From: Spirosoma fluviale
GTDB taxonomy: Bacteria > Bacteroidota > Bacteroidia > Cytophagales > Cyclobacteriaceae
Direction: 5' to 3'
NCBI GenBank assembly: GCA_945868725.1
Contig: CAMBMU010000016.1
Span: forward strand, 1-40,559
DNA: 40,559 bases
Of this stretch, positions 9,179 through 17,491 are shown piece by piece (position 1 is the stretch's first letter; each line of letters starts with the position of its first letter). A model generated the notes under the pieces. That model made no database searches. It was not told where the DNA came from and saw nothing but the letters and a program-made list of their open reading frames with translations. Made by a program: the position numbers and the translations under genes.

Positions 9179-9940
9179 ATGTCAAAAATAGAATACAAAG
9201 ACTTACTGGATGCTGGTGTTCACTTCGGACACTTGACGAGAAAGTGGGATCCAAGAATGTCTCCATACATCTTTATGGAGAAGAACGGTATCCATATTAT
9301 CGACCTTAATAAAACGCTTGCTTGCCTCGAAGAAGCATCCAACGCAATCAAGCAAATTGTACGTTCCGGCAAAAAAATCATGTTTGTCGCTACAAAAAAA
9401 CAAGCCAAAGACCTCGTTGCTGCAGAAGCACAACGTCTCAACATGCCTTACGTGACCGAAAGATGGTTGGGTGGAATGTTGACCAACTTCGCTACTATCC
9501 GCAAATCTCTTAAGAAGATGTCTTCCCTAGAGAAGTTGATGAAAGAAGATGGCTACAAAAACTTGGCTAAGAAAGAGCGTTTGATGGTAACCCGTCAAAA
9601 GGAAAAAATGGAAACGATCTTGGGTGGTATCGCCGACCTAAGCCGACTTCCAGCTGCGCTTTTTGTAGTGGACATCAAGAGAGAACACATTGCCATTGCT
9701 GAAGCGCAAAAATTAGGAATCCCTGTTTTTGCTTTGGTAGATACCAACTCCAATCCAAACGAGGTGGAATTCCCAATCCCAGCAAATGATGACGCATTCA
9801 AGTCTGTGTCTCTTTTAGTACATGCATTCGGTGCAGCCATTGAAGAAGGCCTATCTGAGCGCAAGAGAGATAAGGATGATGCCAAAATTTCTGAAGAGGA
9901 AGAGGCAAAAAGAGCCGTGGACGCCGAAACAAAAGAATAA
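9179..9940 (+). CDS. rpsB: 30S ribosomal protein S2
   Basis: A 253-residue S2 (uS2). Recognisable parts include [19 protein letters not shown] at the N terminus, [22 protein letters not shown] and the [12 protein letters not shown] segment. The C terminus is an acidic, lysine-rich tail. S2 joins late on the 30S platform and is needed to bind S1. A terminator directly downstream separates it from tsf, so the classical rpsB-tsf pair may be only partly co-transcribed here. Confidence 0.99.
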   Translation: MSKIEYKDLLDAGVHFGHLTRKWDPRMSPYIFMEKNGIHIIDLNKTLACLEEASNAIKQIVRSGKKIMFVATKKQAKDLVAAEAQRLNMPYVTERWLGGMLTNFATIRKSLKKMSSLEKLMKEDGYKNLAKKERLMVTRQKEKMETILGGIADLSRLPAALFVVDIKREHIAIAEAQKLGIPVFALVDTNSNPNEVEFPIPANDDAFKSVSLLVHAFGAAIEEGLSERKRDKDDAKISEEEEAKRAVDAETKE

Positions 9941-9966
9941 TCCACTCATGTATTGCATCTAAAAAA

Positions 9967-10002
9967 ATTGAACATCTGGCGTAAGTCGATGTTCAATTTT
10001 TT
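9967..10002 (+). terminator. Terminator after rpsB
   Basis: ATTGAACATC (9967-9976) pairs with GATGTTCAAT (9988-9997), followed by a T run. The hairpin lies 27 bases after the rpsB stop and before tsf. It could act as a partial terminator or attenuator. Confidence 0.8.
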
Positions 10003-10091
10003 GTTTTAACTAGGCGCTTGCGCCAATTCTAATTACAACAGGCCCTATTCATGGGGTCCGATTCCTACGAACTATCTAAACGAAACATCCC

Positions 10092-10922
10092 ATGGCAATT
10101 ACTGCACAAGACGTAAACAAACTGAGACAAATGACCGGCGCAGGCATGATGGACTGCAAAAAAGCGCTAACCGAAGCCGATGGCGACTTCGAAAATGCAG
10201 TGGACATCCTCAGAAAAAAAGGTCAGAAAGTATCTGCTTCTAGAGCTGACCGCGAAACCAAAGAAGGCTTAGTAGTCACTCGTTTGACTAACGGCAACGC
10301 AAAGGGCATCTTGCTATCCCTAACTTGCGAAACTGACTTCGTAGCCAAAAACGAAGGATTTGGTGTTTTTGCCAACTCCCTAATTGATGCGGCAGTAAGC
10401 AACGGCGCCACTACCACAGCTGAAGTGCTTGCCCTACCTATGGAAGGCAGCACCATTGCAGAAAAAATCATTGAAATGACTGGTAAAATCGGAGAGAAAA
10501 TCGAAATCTCTCACTTCGAAGTCATCAGTGCTGATCAAGTAGTGACTTACGTACACTCCAATGGAAAATTGGGCGTATTGGTAGGCCTTGTGAACACTTC
10601 TGGTAACAACGTAGAAGAAGCTGGAAAAGACGTGGCTATGCAAATTGCTGCCATGAATCCAGTAGCAGTAGACAAGGATGGCGTAGATGCAACTACCATC
10701 GAACGGGAAATCGAAATCGGTAAGGAGCAAGCTAGAGCCGAAGGGAAGCCAGAAGACATGCTCGAGAAAATTGCCCTTGGTAAACTTCAGAAATTCTACA
10801 AGGAAAGCACCTTGCTTAGCCAACTATTTGTGAAAGACAACTCCAAGTCTATTGCTCAATACCTAGACGGTGTTAACAAAGGCCTGACTGTCAATACATT
10901 CAAACGAATTTCTATCGGGTAA
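10092..10922 (+). CDS. tsf: Elongation factor Ts
   Basis: A 276-residue EF-Ts, the nucleotide exchange factor of EF-Tu. The N-terminal UBA-like domain (VNKLRQMTGAGMMDCKKALTEADGD) and the core motif CETDFVAKN (about residue 77) are conserved and contact EF-Tu. It starts at ATG 10092, 152 bases after rpsB. The spacer holds the rpsB terminator and a small GGCGC-TT-GCGCC hairpin (10013-10024), so a separate promoter is likely although no clear TAnnTTTG box was found. Confidence 0.98.
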   Translation: MAITAQDVNKLRQMTGAGMMDCKKALTEADGDFENAVDILRKKGQKVSASRADRETKEGLVVTRLTNGNAKGILLSLTCETDFVAKNEGFGVFANSLIDAAVSNGATTTAEVLALPMEGSTIAEKIIEMTGKIGEKIEISHFEVISADQVVTYVHSNGKLGVLVGLVNTSGNNVEEAGKDVAMQIAAMNPVAVDKDGVDATTIEREIEIGKEQARAEGKPEDMLEKIALGKLQKFYKESTLLSQLFVKDNSKSIAQYLDGVNKGLTVNTFKRISIG

Positions 10923-10950
10923 TTACTTCCGAGAACTTCCTTCTAAGTAA

Positions 10951-10981
10951 AAAGGGCTGGTCTAAACCAGCCCTTTTTTTT
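10951..10981 (+). terminator. Terminator after tsf
   Basis: GGGCTGGT-CTAA-ACCAGCCC (10954-10973) is a perfect 8-bp stem followed by eight T's, 31 bases after the tsf stop. Confidence 0.92.
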
Positions 10982-11055
10982 GCGTCCAACAAGACTTTAT
11001 TCATCCCCCAAAGGCCCCTATTTTTAAAGAAAAAAGAATCGAATACCTTTGATTG

Positions 11056-11721
11056 ATGCGATGGATCTCCCTTATCCTTTTTCTTGTCGGCTTACAAACA
11101 ACCTGTTTGGCCCAAATCTACCTTACGCCAGCTGCCGATACCGAGCGAATCAAACAAGCATGTTCCCTTCTACAGACCTACACTCCTGAGATCTACGAGG
11201 CAGTCGTGCAGCATGCCACCATGCAACTCCAGGTAAGCGAGGATGGGGAAATTTTTGCAAGCACCAATTGGATTGAAGGAGGTGACCCAAAAATCCTCTG
11301 GATTTTGCTAGGCACAGGATCTGTTAGAGAAAGAAGTATAAACCGTCTAGCAGGAACAATTTTTCACGAATCCTTACACCTCCTACTTGTAGAAGAACGG
11401 ATCCGAAATGGGATCACAGGTTTTTTTAAGGAACTTCCTGAGACCCAACAAAAAGAAGAGGAACTTCGAATTTACCAATTAGAAATTGAGTTGCTCACCA
11501 AAATGGGCACATCGAAGAAAGAGATTGAAGCGTTGGATGGAACCCTACAAGGATCCCAACTAAGCAGCCTATTTACCTATTCATCAGCGACTCAATCTCC
11601 TCCGCTTCAACCGGAATGTTGCGCATTAAATCCAGGTATCCATTCTCCTGGACCACAATATTATTCTCAATACGAACTGCAAATCCTTCCTCCGGAATGT
11701 AAATTCCTGGCTCTACTGTAA
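11056..11721 (+). CDS. Secreted hypothetical protein with an HExxH motif
   Basis: From the ATG at 11056 the protein is 221 residues with a signal peptide (about residues 1-20, cleaved near LAQ). I do not recognise a named family. A zinc-protease-like HESLH motif (H104, E105, H108) lies in a helix-like stretch TIFHESLHLLL, followed by an acidic region that could supply a third ligand. The last 49 codons overlap the 3' end of the aminopeptidase P gene on the opposite strand and look unlike the rest (rich in Pro, Ser and Cys). The gene may have lost its original stop codon and read into its neighbour. A metallopeptidase role is inferred from the motif only. Confidence 0.6.
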   Translation: MRWISLILFLVGLQTTCLAQIYLTPAADTERIKQACSLLQTYTPEIYEAVVQHATMQLQVSEDGEIFASTNWIEGGDPKILWILLGTGSVRERSINRLAGTIFHESLHLLLVEERIRNGITGFFKELPETQQKEEELRIYQLEIELLTKMGTSKKEIEALDGTLQGSQLSSLFTYSSATQSPPLQPECCALNPGIHSPGPQYYSQYELQILPPECKFLALL

Positions 11722-12862
11722 AGACCATGCCTGCTGAAATCGGGAAATGCATCGTGCCCACATCGTGTACATCCAAGCCCAAGTGATGCGAGGTGCCATG
11801 CATGAAGTATTTTTTGTAGGCAGGCCAGGCTGGATCTTGATTTTTGATGTCCGTTTGGTCAATCAAACCCAAGCCAACTAGCTCCCCTTGCATCACCAAA
11901 CCCACTTCTCGGTGGTAGTCTTGGATGGTTACTCCAGGGCGTAACATGCTCGCTGCTTCTCGCTCCACACGCAACACCGCATCGTATACCTGTCGCTGCC
12001 GCTTGGTATACCTACCATTCACCGGAATAGTTCGGGTCATGTCTGCATTGTAGTTGCCATACTCAGCAGCCACATCAAGAAGGAGGAGTTCTCCATCTAG
12101 ACAAGCCTTATTGTTTTCGATGTAGTGCAATACGCAAGCTGATGGCCCCGAAGCAATGATGGGCTCGTAAGCAAAGCCTTTGCTTCGGTTACGAACAAAC
12201 TCGTGGATAAATTCTGCTTCAACTTCGTACTCCGTAACTCCTGGCTTTACCATCCCAACTACACGTCGGAATCCCTTTTCGGTGATGTCGCAGGCCACCT
12301 GCAACTGCTGGATTTCTTCAGGCTCCTTGACCCCACGGAGTTGATGCATCACAGGTGCTGCCCGCTCCACGATATGCAAGGGGTACTTCTCCTTGCAGGT
12401 CTTGATAAAGCGTGCATCTCTTGTTTCTACCACTACTCCGGCCCTCAGGTGCTCGTTGGTATTCAGGTAAATGCGCTCGGAGAGGTTGACCACCGAATTG
12501 AAAATGGAATCAAAGGTCGGAAGCCACTGAATTGTTTCAATTCCTGAGGCTGCATGTGCCTCCTCTTTGGTGTATTTATGTCCTTCCCATACCGCGATGT
12601 GGTCGTTGGTCTCTCTGAGAAATAACACTTCCCTCCAAGCGGGATTTGGGCAGTCCGGAGCTAAAAGTAAGATGGTCTCCTCCTGATCGATCCCGCAGAG
12701 GTAAAACAAGTCGTTATTTTGCCTAAACTTCATGGTACCATCCGCATTGGTAGGTAAAATATCATTGGCATTGAAGATTGCTACCGCGTTTTTCGCCATT
12801 TTTGCAGCAAACTTGGCTCGATTGCGTTGGTAGATTTCTTTGGGTAAGGGAGTATATTTCAT
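11573..12862 (-). CDS. pepP: Xaa-Pro aminopeptidase (M24B)
   Basis: From the ATG at 12862 the protein is 429 residues, normal for aminopeptidase P, which removes an N-terminal residue preceding proline. It has an N-terminal AMP_N domain (about 1-140) and a C-terminal pita-bread domain. The dimetal ligands are visible: the Asp pair in LLLDVAAEYGNYNADMTRT, His in HGTSHHLGLDVHD, Glu in TVEPGIYIP and Glu in VRIENNIVV. A TTG three codons upstream is open but less likely. No signal peptide, so cytosolic. Its last 149 bases overlap the convergent HExxH gene. Confidence 0.95.
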   Translation of the reverse strand: MKYTPLPKEIYQRNRAKFAAKMAKNAVAIFNANDILPTNADGTMKFRQNNDLFYLCGIDQEETILLLAPDCPNPAWREVLFLRETNDHIAVWEGHKYTKEEAHAASGIETIQWLPTFDSIFNSVVNLSERIYLNTNEHLRAGVVVETRDARFIKTCKEKYPLHIVERAAPVMHQLRGVKEPEEIQQLQVACDITEKGFRRVVGMVKPGVTEYEVEAEFIHEFVRNRSKGFAYEPIIASGPSACVLHYIENNKACLDGELLLLDVAAEYGNYNADMTRTIPVNGRYTKRQRQVYDAVLRVEREAASMLRPGVTIQDYHREVGLVMQGELVGLGLIDQTDIKNQDPAWPAYKKYFMHGTSHHLGLDVHDVGTMHFPISAGMVFTVEPGIYIPEEGFAVRIENNIVVQENGYLDLMRNIPVEAEEIESLMNR

Positions 12863-12974
12863 TGCAGACAAATTATATTGCCAAGATAGTAAAATAGGAC
12901 GTTTTTTAGAATGAAAATTCTAGGGACAGTTTAGATTGCGTGCCCATCATTTCACAAACCCGGAACCACAGCGT

Positions 12975-14204
12975 ATGCAGTTGACTTGTAAAGAGCTTCC
13001 CAATGGGATTCGGATCGTCCATCAGGAGATCCCGCATACCCGTATGGTGCACTGTGGCTTTATCCTCAATATTGGCAGCAGAGATGAGAGCCCAGAACAA
13101 GAGGGCCTGGCACATTTTTGGGAACACATGGCCTTCAAAGGCACCCAAAAACGAAAAACCTTTCACATCATCAACCGCCTTGAATCCTTAGGGGGAGAAC
13201 TAAACGCCTATACAACCAAGGAAAAGGTCTGTTTCTATGCATCGGTCCTCAAAGACCACTACGGCAAGGCTGCAGAATTGCTCTACGACATCACCTTCCA
13301 CTCTACCTTCCCAGAAAAGCAAATTGAACGGGAACGACAAGTGATCCTGGAAGAAATGGCCATGTACCGAGACTCTCCGGACGATGCCATCCAGGATGAA
13401 TTGGATGCACTTGTTTTTGAGCATCATGCCCTCGGTAGAAATATTTTAGGAACTGAAGAGACGGTATCCAACTTCCACCACCATGACTTCATGGACTTTA
13501 TCTCCTCACGATTGGACACCTCCCAGCTGGTATTTTCCGTGGTGGGCAATATTACCTTCGAAAAGGCGCTCCGCCAAATCGAAGGCCCCTTACGAGAAAT
13601 ACCCACCAAAAGAACCCTCTATACCCGAAGTGGATTTCAAACCTACCAACCAAAGCACAAGACCGTGAAGCGTGAGGTCACCCAATCCCTTTGTGCCATC
13701 GGAAGGCCCGCCTATTCTCTGCACGATCCCAATCGCTACAAGCTGTTTTTGCTGAACAATATCCTAGGAGGCCCAAGCATGAATAGCAGGCTCAACCTCT
13801 CCCTTCGAGAAAACTATGGCTATGTATACAGTGTGGAGTCTACCTACCAGCCTTTCTCTGATACCGGATTTTTTGGAATCAATTTTGGCACCGAAGAGAA
13901 AACACTGAAGAAAAGTTTAACGATAGTTCACCGTGAACTGGAAAAACTGCGCGCCAATAAACTAGGTAGCCTTCAGCTTCATACCGCCAAAGTCCAAGCC
14001 ATTGGACAAATGGCGATGGCGGAGGAAAACTATGCCGGATTGATGCTCGTATATGGGAAAAGTATACTTGACCATGGGAAAATAGACCCATTGGACCTTA
14101 TTTTTGATCAGATTCGTTCCACCACCGCTGCTGAACTTCAGGACATTGCTCAGGAGATTTTCCAACCCGATCAGCTAACGCAGCTTATTTATACCCCTGC
14201 TTGA
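12975..14204 (+). CDS. M16-family zinc peptidase (pitrilysin/processing peptidase-like)
   Basis: The chosen ATG at 12975 gives 409 residues; an in-frame TTG lies 13 codons earlier. The inverted zinc motif HFWEH (H47, E50, H51) and the downstream EREREVILEEM-like segment (here ERERQVILEEMAM) identify an active M16B peptidase resembling bacterial processing-peptidase homologues. The C-terminal half has the paired M16_C domain with LREN-YGYVYSV. No signal peptide is visible, so the protein is probably cytosolic. The next gene starts 1 base after its stop, indicating translational coupling with the methyltransferase. Confidence 0.93.
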   Translation: MQLTCKELPNGIRIVHQEIPHTRMVHCGFILNIGSRDESPEQEGLAHFWEHMAFKGTQKRKTFHIINRLESLGGELNAYTTKEKVCFYASVLKDHYGKAAELLYDITFHSTFPEKQIERERQVILEEMAMYRDSPDDAIQDELDALVFEHHALGRNILGTEETVSNFHHHDFMDFISSRLDTSQLVFSVVGNITFEKALRQIEGPLREIPTKRTLYTRSGFQTYQPKHKTVKREVTQSLCAIGRPAYSLHDPNRYKLFLLNNILGGPSMNSRLNLSLRENYGYVYSVESTYQPFSDTGFFGINFGTEEKTLKKSLTIVHRELEKLRANKLGSLQLHTAKVQAIGQMAMAEENYAGLMLVYGKSILDHGKIDPLDLIFDQIRSTTAAELQDIAQEIFQPDQLTQLIYTPA

Positions 14205-14205
14205 C

Positions 14206-14850
14206 ATGGAGTTTATTGCGCCAGAACTGCTCGCCTACTGTGAGGCACATACCCAAGCAGAGGATCCACTGCTGCTGAAAATCACGCGTGAAACTCAGGC
14301 AAAGGTCCTACTTCCTCGCATGCTCTCCGGACATCTGCAAGGGAAAACCTTGGAATTTTTTGCAAAAATGCTGCAGCCTAGCTCCATTTTGGAAATCGGC
14401 ACCTTCACGGGCTACTCCGCAATTTGCCTTGCTCGTGGCCTTGCTCCCGGTGGAAAATTGCTCACACTGGATATCAATGATGAGCTGGAAAAAATGGTTC
14501 GTGGATTTTTTGAAGAAAGTGGCCTTGCTTCACAGATTGATTACCGCCTTGGAAATGCACGCGAGCTACTGCCTTCAATTCCAGGTCCCTTTGACCTGAT
14601 TTTTATCGATGCGGATAAGTTTTATTACAGTGCCTATTACGAGTTGGTCATCGACAAACTACGGACTGGAGGAATCCTCCTAGCAGACAATGTCTTGTGG
14701 TCAGGGAAAATCCTAGTGGAAGAAGGCCAAAAAATAGACAAAGACACGCAAGCTTTGCTGGACTTCAACCAAAAGCTCGCCCAAGATCCACGCGTAGAAA
14801 CCCTCCTTTTACCCATTCGTGATGGAATATTAATGGCTCGAAAGCGGTAG
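14206..14850 (+). CDS. Class I SAM-dependent O-methyltransferase (family 3)
   Basis: This 214-residue protein resembles the catechol/caffeoyl-CoA O-methyltransferase family. The AdoMet-binding motif I is ILEIGTFTGYSA (about 61-72), the acidic LLTLDIND follows, and the metal/substrate motif FIDADK is near residue 139, with LLADNVLWSGK afterwards. It is coupled to the M16 peptidase gene upstream, an arrangement I recall from other Bacteroidota genomes, though the functional link is not established. The substrate is unknown. Confidence 0.92.
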   Translation: MEFIAPELLAYCEAHTQAEDPLLLKITRETQAKVLLPRMLSGHLQGKTLEFFAKMLQPSSILEIGTFTGYSAICLARGLAPGGKLLTLDINDELEKMVRGFFEESGLASQIDYRLGNARELLPSIPGPFDLIFIDADKFYYSAYYELVIDKLRTGGILLADNVLWSGKILVEEGQKIDKDTQALLDFNQKLAQDPRVETLLLPIRDGILMARKR

Positions 14851-14911
14851 GCTGTAAAAATGGGTCTCATTTTTGCTAGGTTGTAGGTAGCGCCAAACTC
14901 TTTTCATTTTA

Positions 14912-16480
14912 ATGAAAGCCCAACTTCGTTTTCAGCTCTTATTTTTTGTCCTTTTTTCTGGAACTCAGCTTGTTCAGGCACAGATTCCCCAGGTTCCTTT
15001 GGAAATGGAATTCGCGGATTTAACCCTGAAAATCCACCCGCAAGCCCAACGAGAAATTCAATTGGATGTCGATGCACTCTACCGCAATGCAGCCTACTTT
15101 AAGGTAAAAGCAGAACGCATCAACCTCTACCTACCCCTGGTAGAGCGAGAACTCCGGAATCAAAATATCCCAGACGAAATCAAGTATTTAGTAATCCAAG
15201 AAAGCGGATTGGTTCCTGATGCCGTATCTAGTTCCAATGCGGTTGGCTTCTGGCAGTTCAAACAGGGGACAGCCGAAGAGGTGGGGCTTCGTGTAGATGG
15301 ACAGGTGGACGAGCGGAAAAGCATTGTAGCGGCTTCACGTGGTGCCGCAATCTACCTTAAAAAACACCATGCAACCCTCAACAATTGGATGACTGCGCTG
15401 GTCTCCTATCAAATGGGTTTGGGTGGAGCAAAAGCCTATTTTGGCAGCCAATATGCAGGCCAAAAAGTAGTGAATATTGACCGTAACACGCATTGGTACT
15501 TTAAGAAATATTTGGCCCACAAGATAGCCTATCAGCCTTCAATAGCTATTTTAACCTCCAATTCCACACGCCTTTCTGAGGTTCAAATTCAAGGCCCCAA
15601 TACGTTTGCTGCCCTTGCAAAGCAGTTTGGAGTCTCTGAAGCACACTTGATCGAATACAACAAATGGGCGGTAAGCGGGAAAGTGCCTGCTGGCTCCTTT
15701 ACCCTTTTCTTTGTAAAAGGAACTGGACTTCTAGAGGGTCCTGTAGCCAATCAAAGTCCCGTGACTACTGCACAAGCAGCACCTGCTAAAACTTCGGCAG
15801 CACCAAAACCGGCTAGCTCCTATCCAAAAATCACAGGAAATACCGGCAAAGCCTCCCAGCGCAAGCAAATTCTAGTGAATAACTTGGAAGGGGTACAAGC
15901 AGCAGCCACGGCGTCTACTAGTACATTTTCGGAAGAAATTGGAATCCGCGAAAAGCGATTCATTAAATTAAATGACCTCCCCGAAACAGAGCAGATCGAA
16001 CAAGGGGCCTATTACTACACCCAGCGAAAGCGTCCAAATGCAGAAGTAGCTACGCATGTAGTGGAAGCTGGGGAGACACTCTGGTCTATTTCCCAAAAAT
16101 ATGGCATCCGTCTGGCCGCATTAAAATCTAAAAATAGAATTCGAAAAGACTCGGAGCTTCGCCCCGGTATGGTACTGAATCTGAAGGAATCCCGAAAAAG
16201 AGGTGTAGAAATCCCTACCTATTCAGAGCCCAAACCAGTAGTCACTAGTCCTACCCCGCCTGCTCCTGAAGTACAGCCTAAAGTAGAACAGGCTCCCCCA
16301 CAAAAAGTACAGCAGCCCCAAACACCTTCCTACTCATTCCACACGGTGAGCGCAGGCGAAACTCTGTTTTCCATTTCCAAAAGATATGGAATGTCGGTAG
16401 AGGAACTCAAACAACTCAATAGCATCGGTGCTCAAAACTTGATCACGGTAGGACAAAAATTACGTATTTTGACCCCTTGA
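14912..16480 (+). CDS. Membrane-bound lytic murein transglycosylase D-like protein with LysM repeats
   Basis: A 522-residue secreted protein. After a signal peptide (about 1-23, ending VQA) comes an SLT transglycosylase domain with the catalytic glutamate E97 in VIQESGL and the following AVGFWQFKQGTA. One degenerate LysM-like stretch lies near 220-265. Two clear LysM domains follow at about 389-434 (HVVEAGETLWSISQKYG) and 476-519 (HTVSAGETLFSISKRYG), separated by Pro/Gln-rich linkers. It cleaves peptidoglycan glycan strands in the periplasm while LysM domains anchor it to the wall. The DUF3078 gene follows 18 bases later. Confidence 0.93.
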   Translation: MKAQLRFQLLFFVLFSGTQLVQAQIPQVPLEMEFADLTLKIHPQAQREIQLDVDALYRNAAYFKVKAERINLYLPLVERELRNQNIPDEIKYLVIQESGLVPDAVSSSNAVGFWQFKQGTAEEVGLRVDGQVDERKSIVAASRGAAIYLKKHHATLNNWMTALVSYQMGLGGAKAYFGSQYAGQKVVNIDRNTHWYFKKYLAHKIAYQPSIAILTSNSTRLSEVQIQGPNTFAALAKQFGVSEAHLIEYNKWAVSGKVPAGSFTLFFVKGTGLLEGPVANQSPVTTAQAAPAKTSAAPKPASSYPKITGNTGKASQRKQILVNNLEGVQAAATASTSTFSEEIGIREKRFIKLNDLPETEQIEQGAYYYTQRKRPNAEVATHVVEAGETLWSISQKYGIRLAALKSKNRIRKDSELRPGMVLNLKESRKRGVEIPTYSEPKPVVTSPTPPAPEVQPKVEQAPPQKVQQPQTPSYSFHTVSAGETLFSISKRYGMSVEELKQLNSIGAQNLITVGQKLRILTP

Positions 16481-16498
16481 TCTGATCAGCCCAATCCC

Positions 16499-17491
16499 AT
16501 GCGGAATTGCATTTTCCTAATCGGCCTGTTACTCTTTAGCAGTTCCCCCTTTGTAAAGGCACAGGACAGGAAAATAGTACCGGATACGGTAATCATCGAT
16601 CGGGATACCTTGATCATGCTGGGAGACTCCTTACTCATCCAGGAGCCCGTAAAAGAAACTTTCTGGAAGAAGGGAGGAACATACACGCTAAATATTCAAC
16701 AGGTTACGTTGAGCAATTGGGCGGCAGGAGGAACCGGATCCTTTGCCCTGAATACTGGCGCCACCCTGTTTGCCAATTACAAAAAAGACAGCAAGGTTTG
16801 GGATACTCAGCTTACCGTCAACTTGGGTTTTAACCGGCAAAATGAGCGGGACTACAAAACCCGAAAAACCAATGATAACTTTATTTTCGTGAGCAACTAT
16901 GGGCGGCAGCTTTCGGAAAAATTCTTTTTGACCACCCAGCTAGATGCCCGTACCCAGTTGGCCTCAGGATATAAATATACCAAGCCTGCTGGGTCAGAAA
17001 ACGAACTTCGCACCAAAATTTCCGACCTCCTTGCCCCAGGATACCTCCAATCCTCTACCGGTATCAACTACCGAAGAAGCTTTGAAGACAAGGGCAAGAT
17101 TTCGGTAATTCTATCTCCATTTACTGGACGATTTACCCTAGTCTTGAATGATTCCTTAAGTCGAGCAGGGGCTTTTGGGGTGATCCCAGAGGAGAATGTT
17201 CGGGCAGAAGCAGGAATGTCCCTCGCCCTCGGAGGGGTGGATGTGGTGCTGATGGAAAATGTAACCTGGAAGGCCGATCTGAACCTTTTTTCCAACTACG
17301 AGCGATTTGGCAACCTGGTAGTCAACTTCAACTCACTCATCCGAATGAAGGTCAATAAGTACATTTCTACCCGAATTGAAACCGCGCTCATCTACGATGA
17401 ACAGGTCCTCATCAAGCAGGACGATGGCAGTAGCAAGCGGGCGATTCAATTTCAGAACCTGATCAACTTTGGAATCTCTCTCGATTTTTAA
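16499..17491 (+). CDS. DUF3078-family outer-membrane protein
   Basis: A 330-residue protein with a signal peptide (about 1-21, ending VKA). The first mature segment leads into WKKGGTYTLNIQQVTLSNWAAGGTGSFALN, the hallmark of DUF3078, followed by alternating beta strands and a C-terminal phenylalanine (GISLDF), all consistent with an outer-membrane beta barrel. The function of the family is unknown. It is probably co-transcribed with the MltD-like gene and runs convergently into dnaX, whose stop lies within its last four bases. Confidence 0.85.
   Translation: MRNCIFLIGLLLFSSSPFVKAQDRKIVPDTVIIDRDTLIMLGDSLLIQEPVKETFWKKGGTYTLNIQQVTLSNWAAGGTGSFALNTGATLFANYKKDSKVWDTQLTVNLGFNRQNERDYKTRKTNDNFIFVSNYGRQLSEKFFLTTQLDARTQLASGYKYTKPAGSENELRTKISDLLAPGYLQSSTGINYRRSFEDKGKISVILSPFTGRFTLVLNDSLSRAGAFGVIPEENVRAEAGMSLALGGVDVVLMENVTWKADLNLFSNYERFGNLVVNFNSLIRMKVNKYISTRIETALIYDEQVLIKQDDGSSKRAIQFQNLINFGISLDF

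Noticed and set aside
10013..10024. GGCGC-TT-GCGCC hairpin as a tsf regulatory element
   Set aside because: The loop is too short for a stable hairpin, and no conserved structure or T run is evident.
10434..10823. Antisense open frame of 129 codons within tsf
   Set aside because: It lies wholly inside a clear EF-Ts gene and its translation shows no family pattern; similar shadows occur in rpsB, the acylase and the PSD1 gene.
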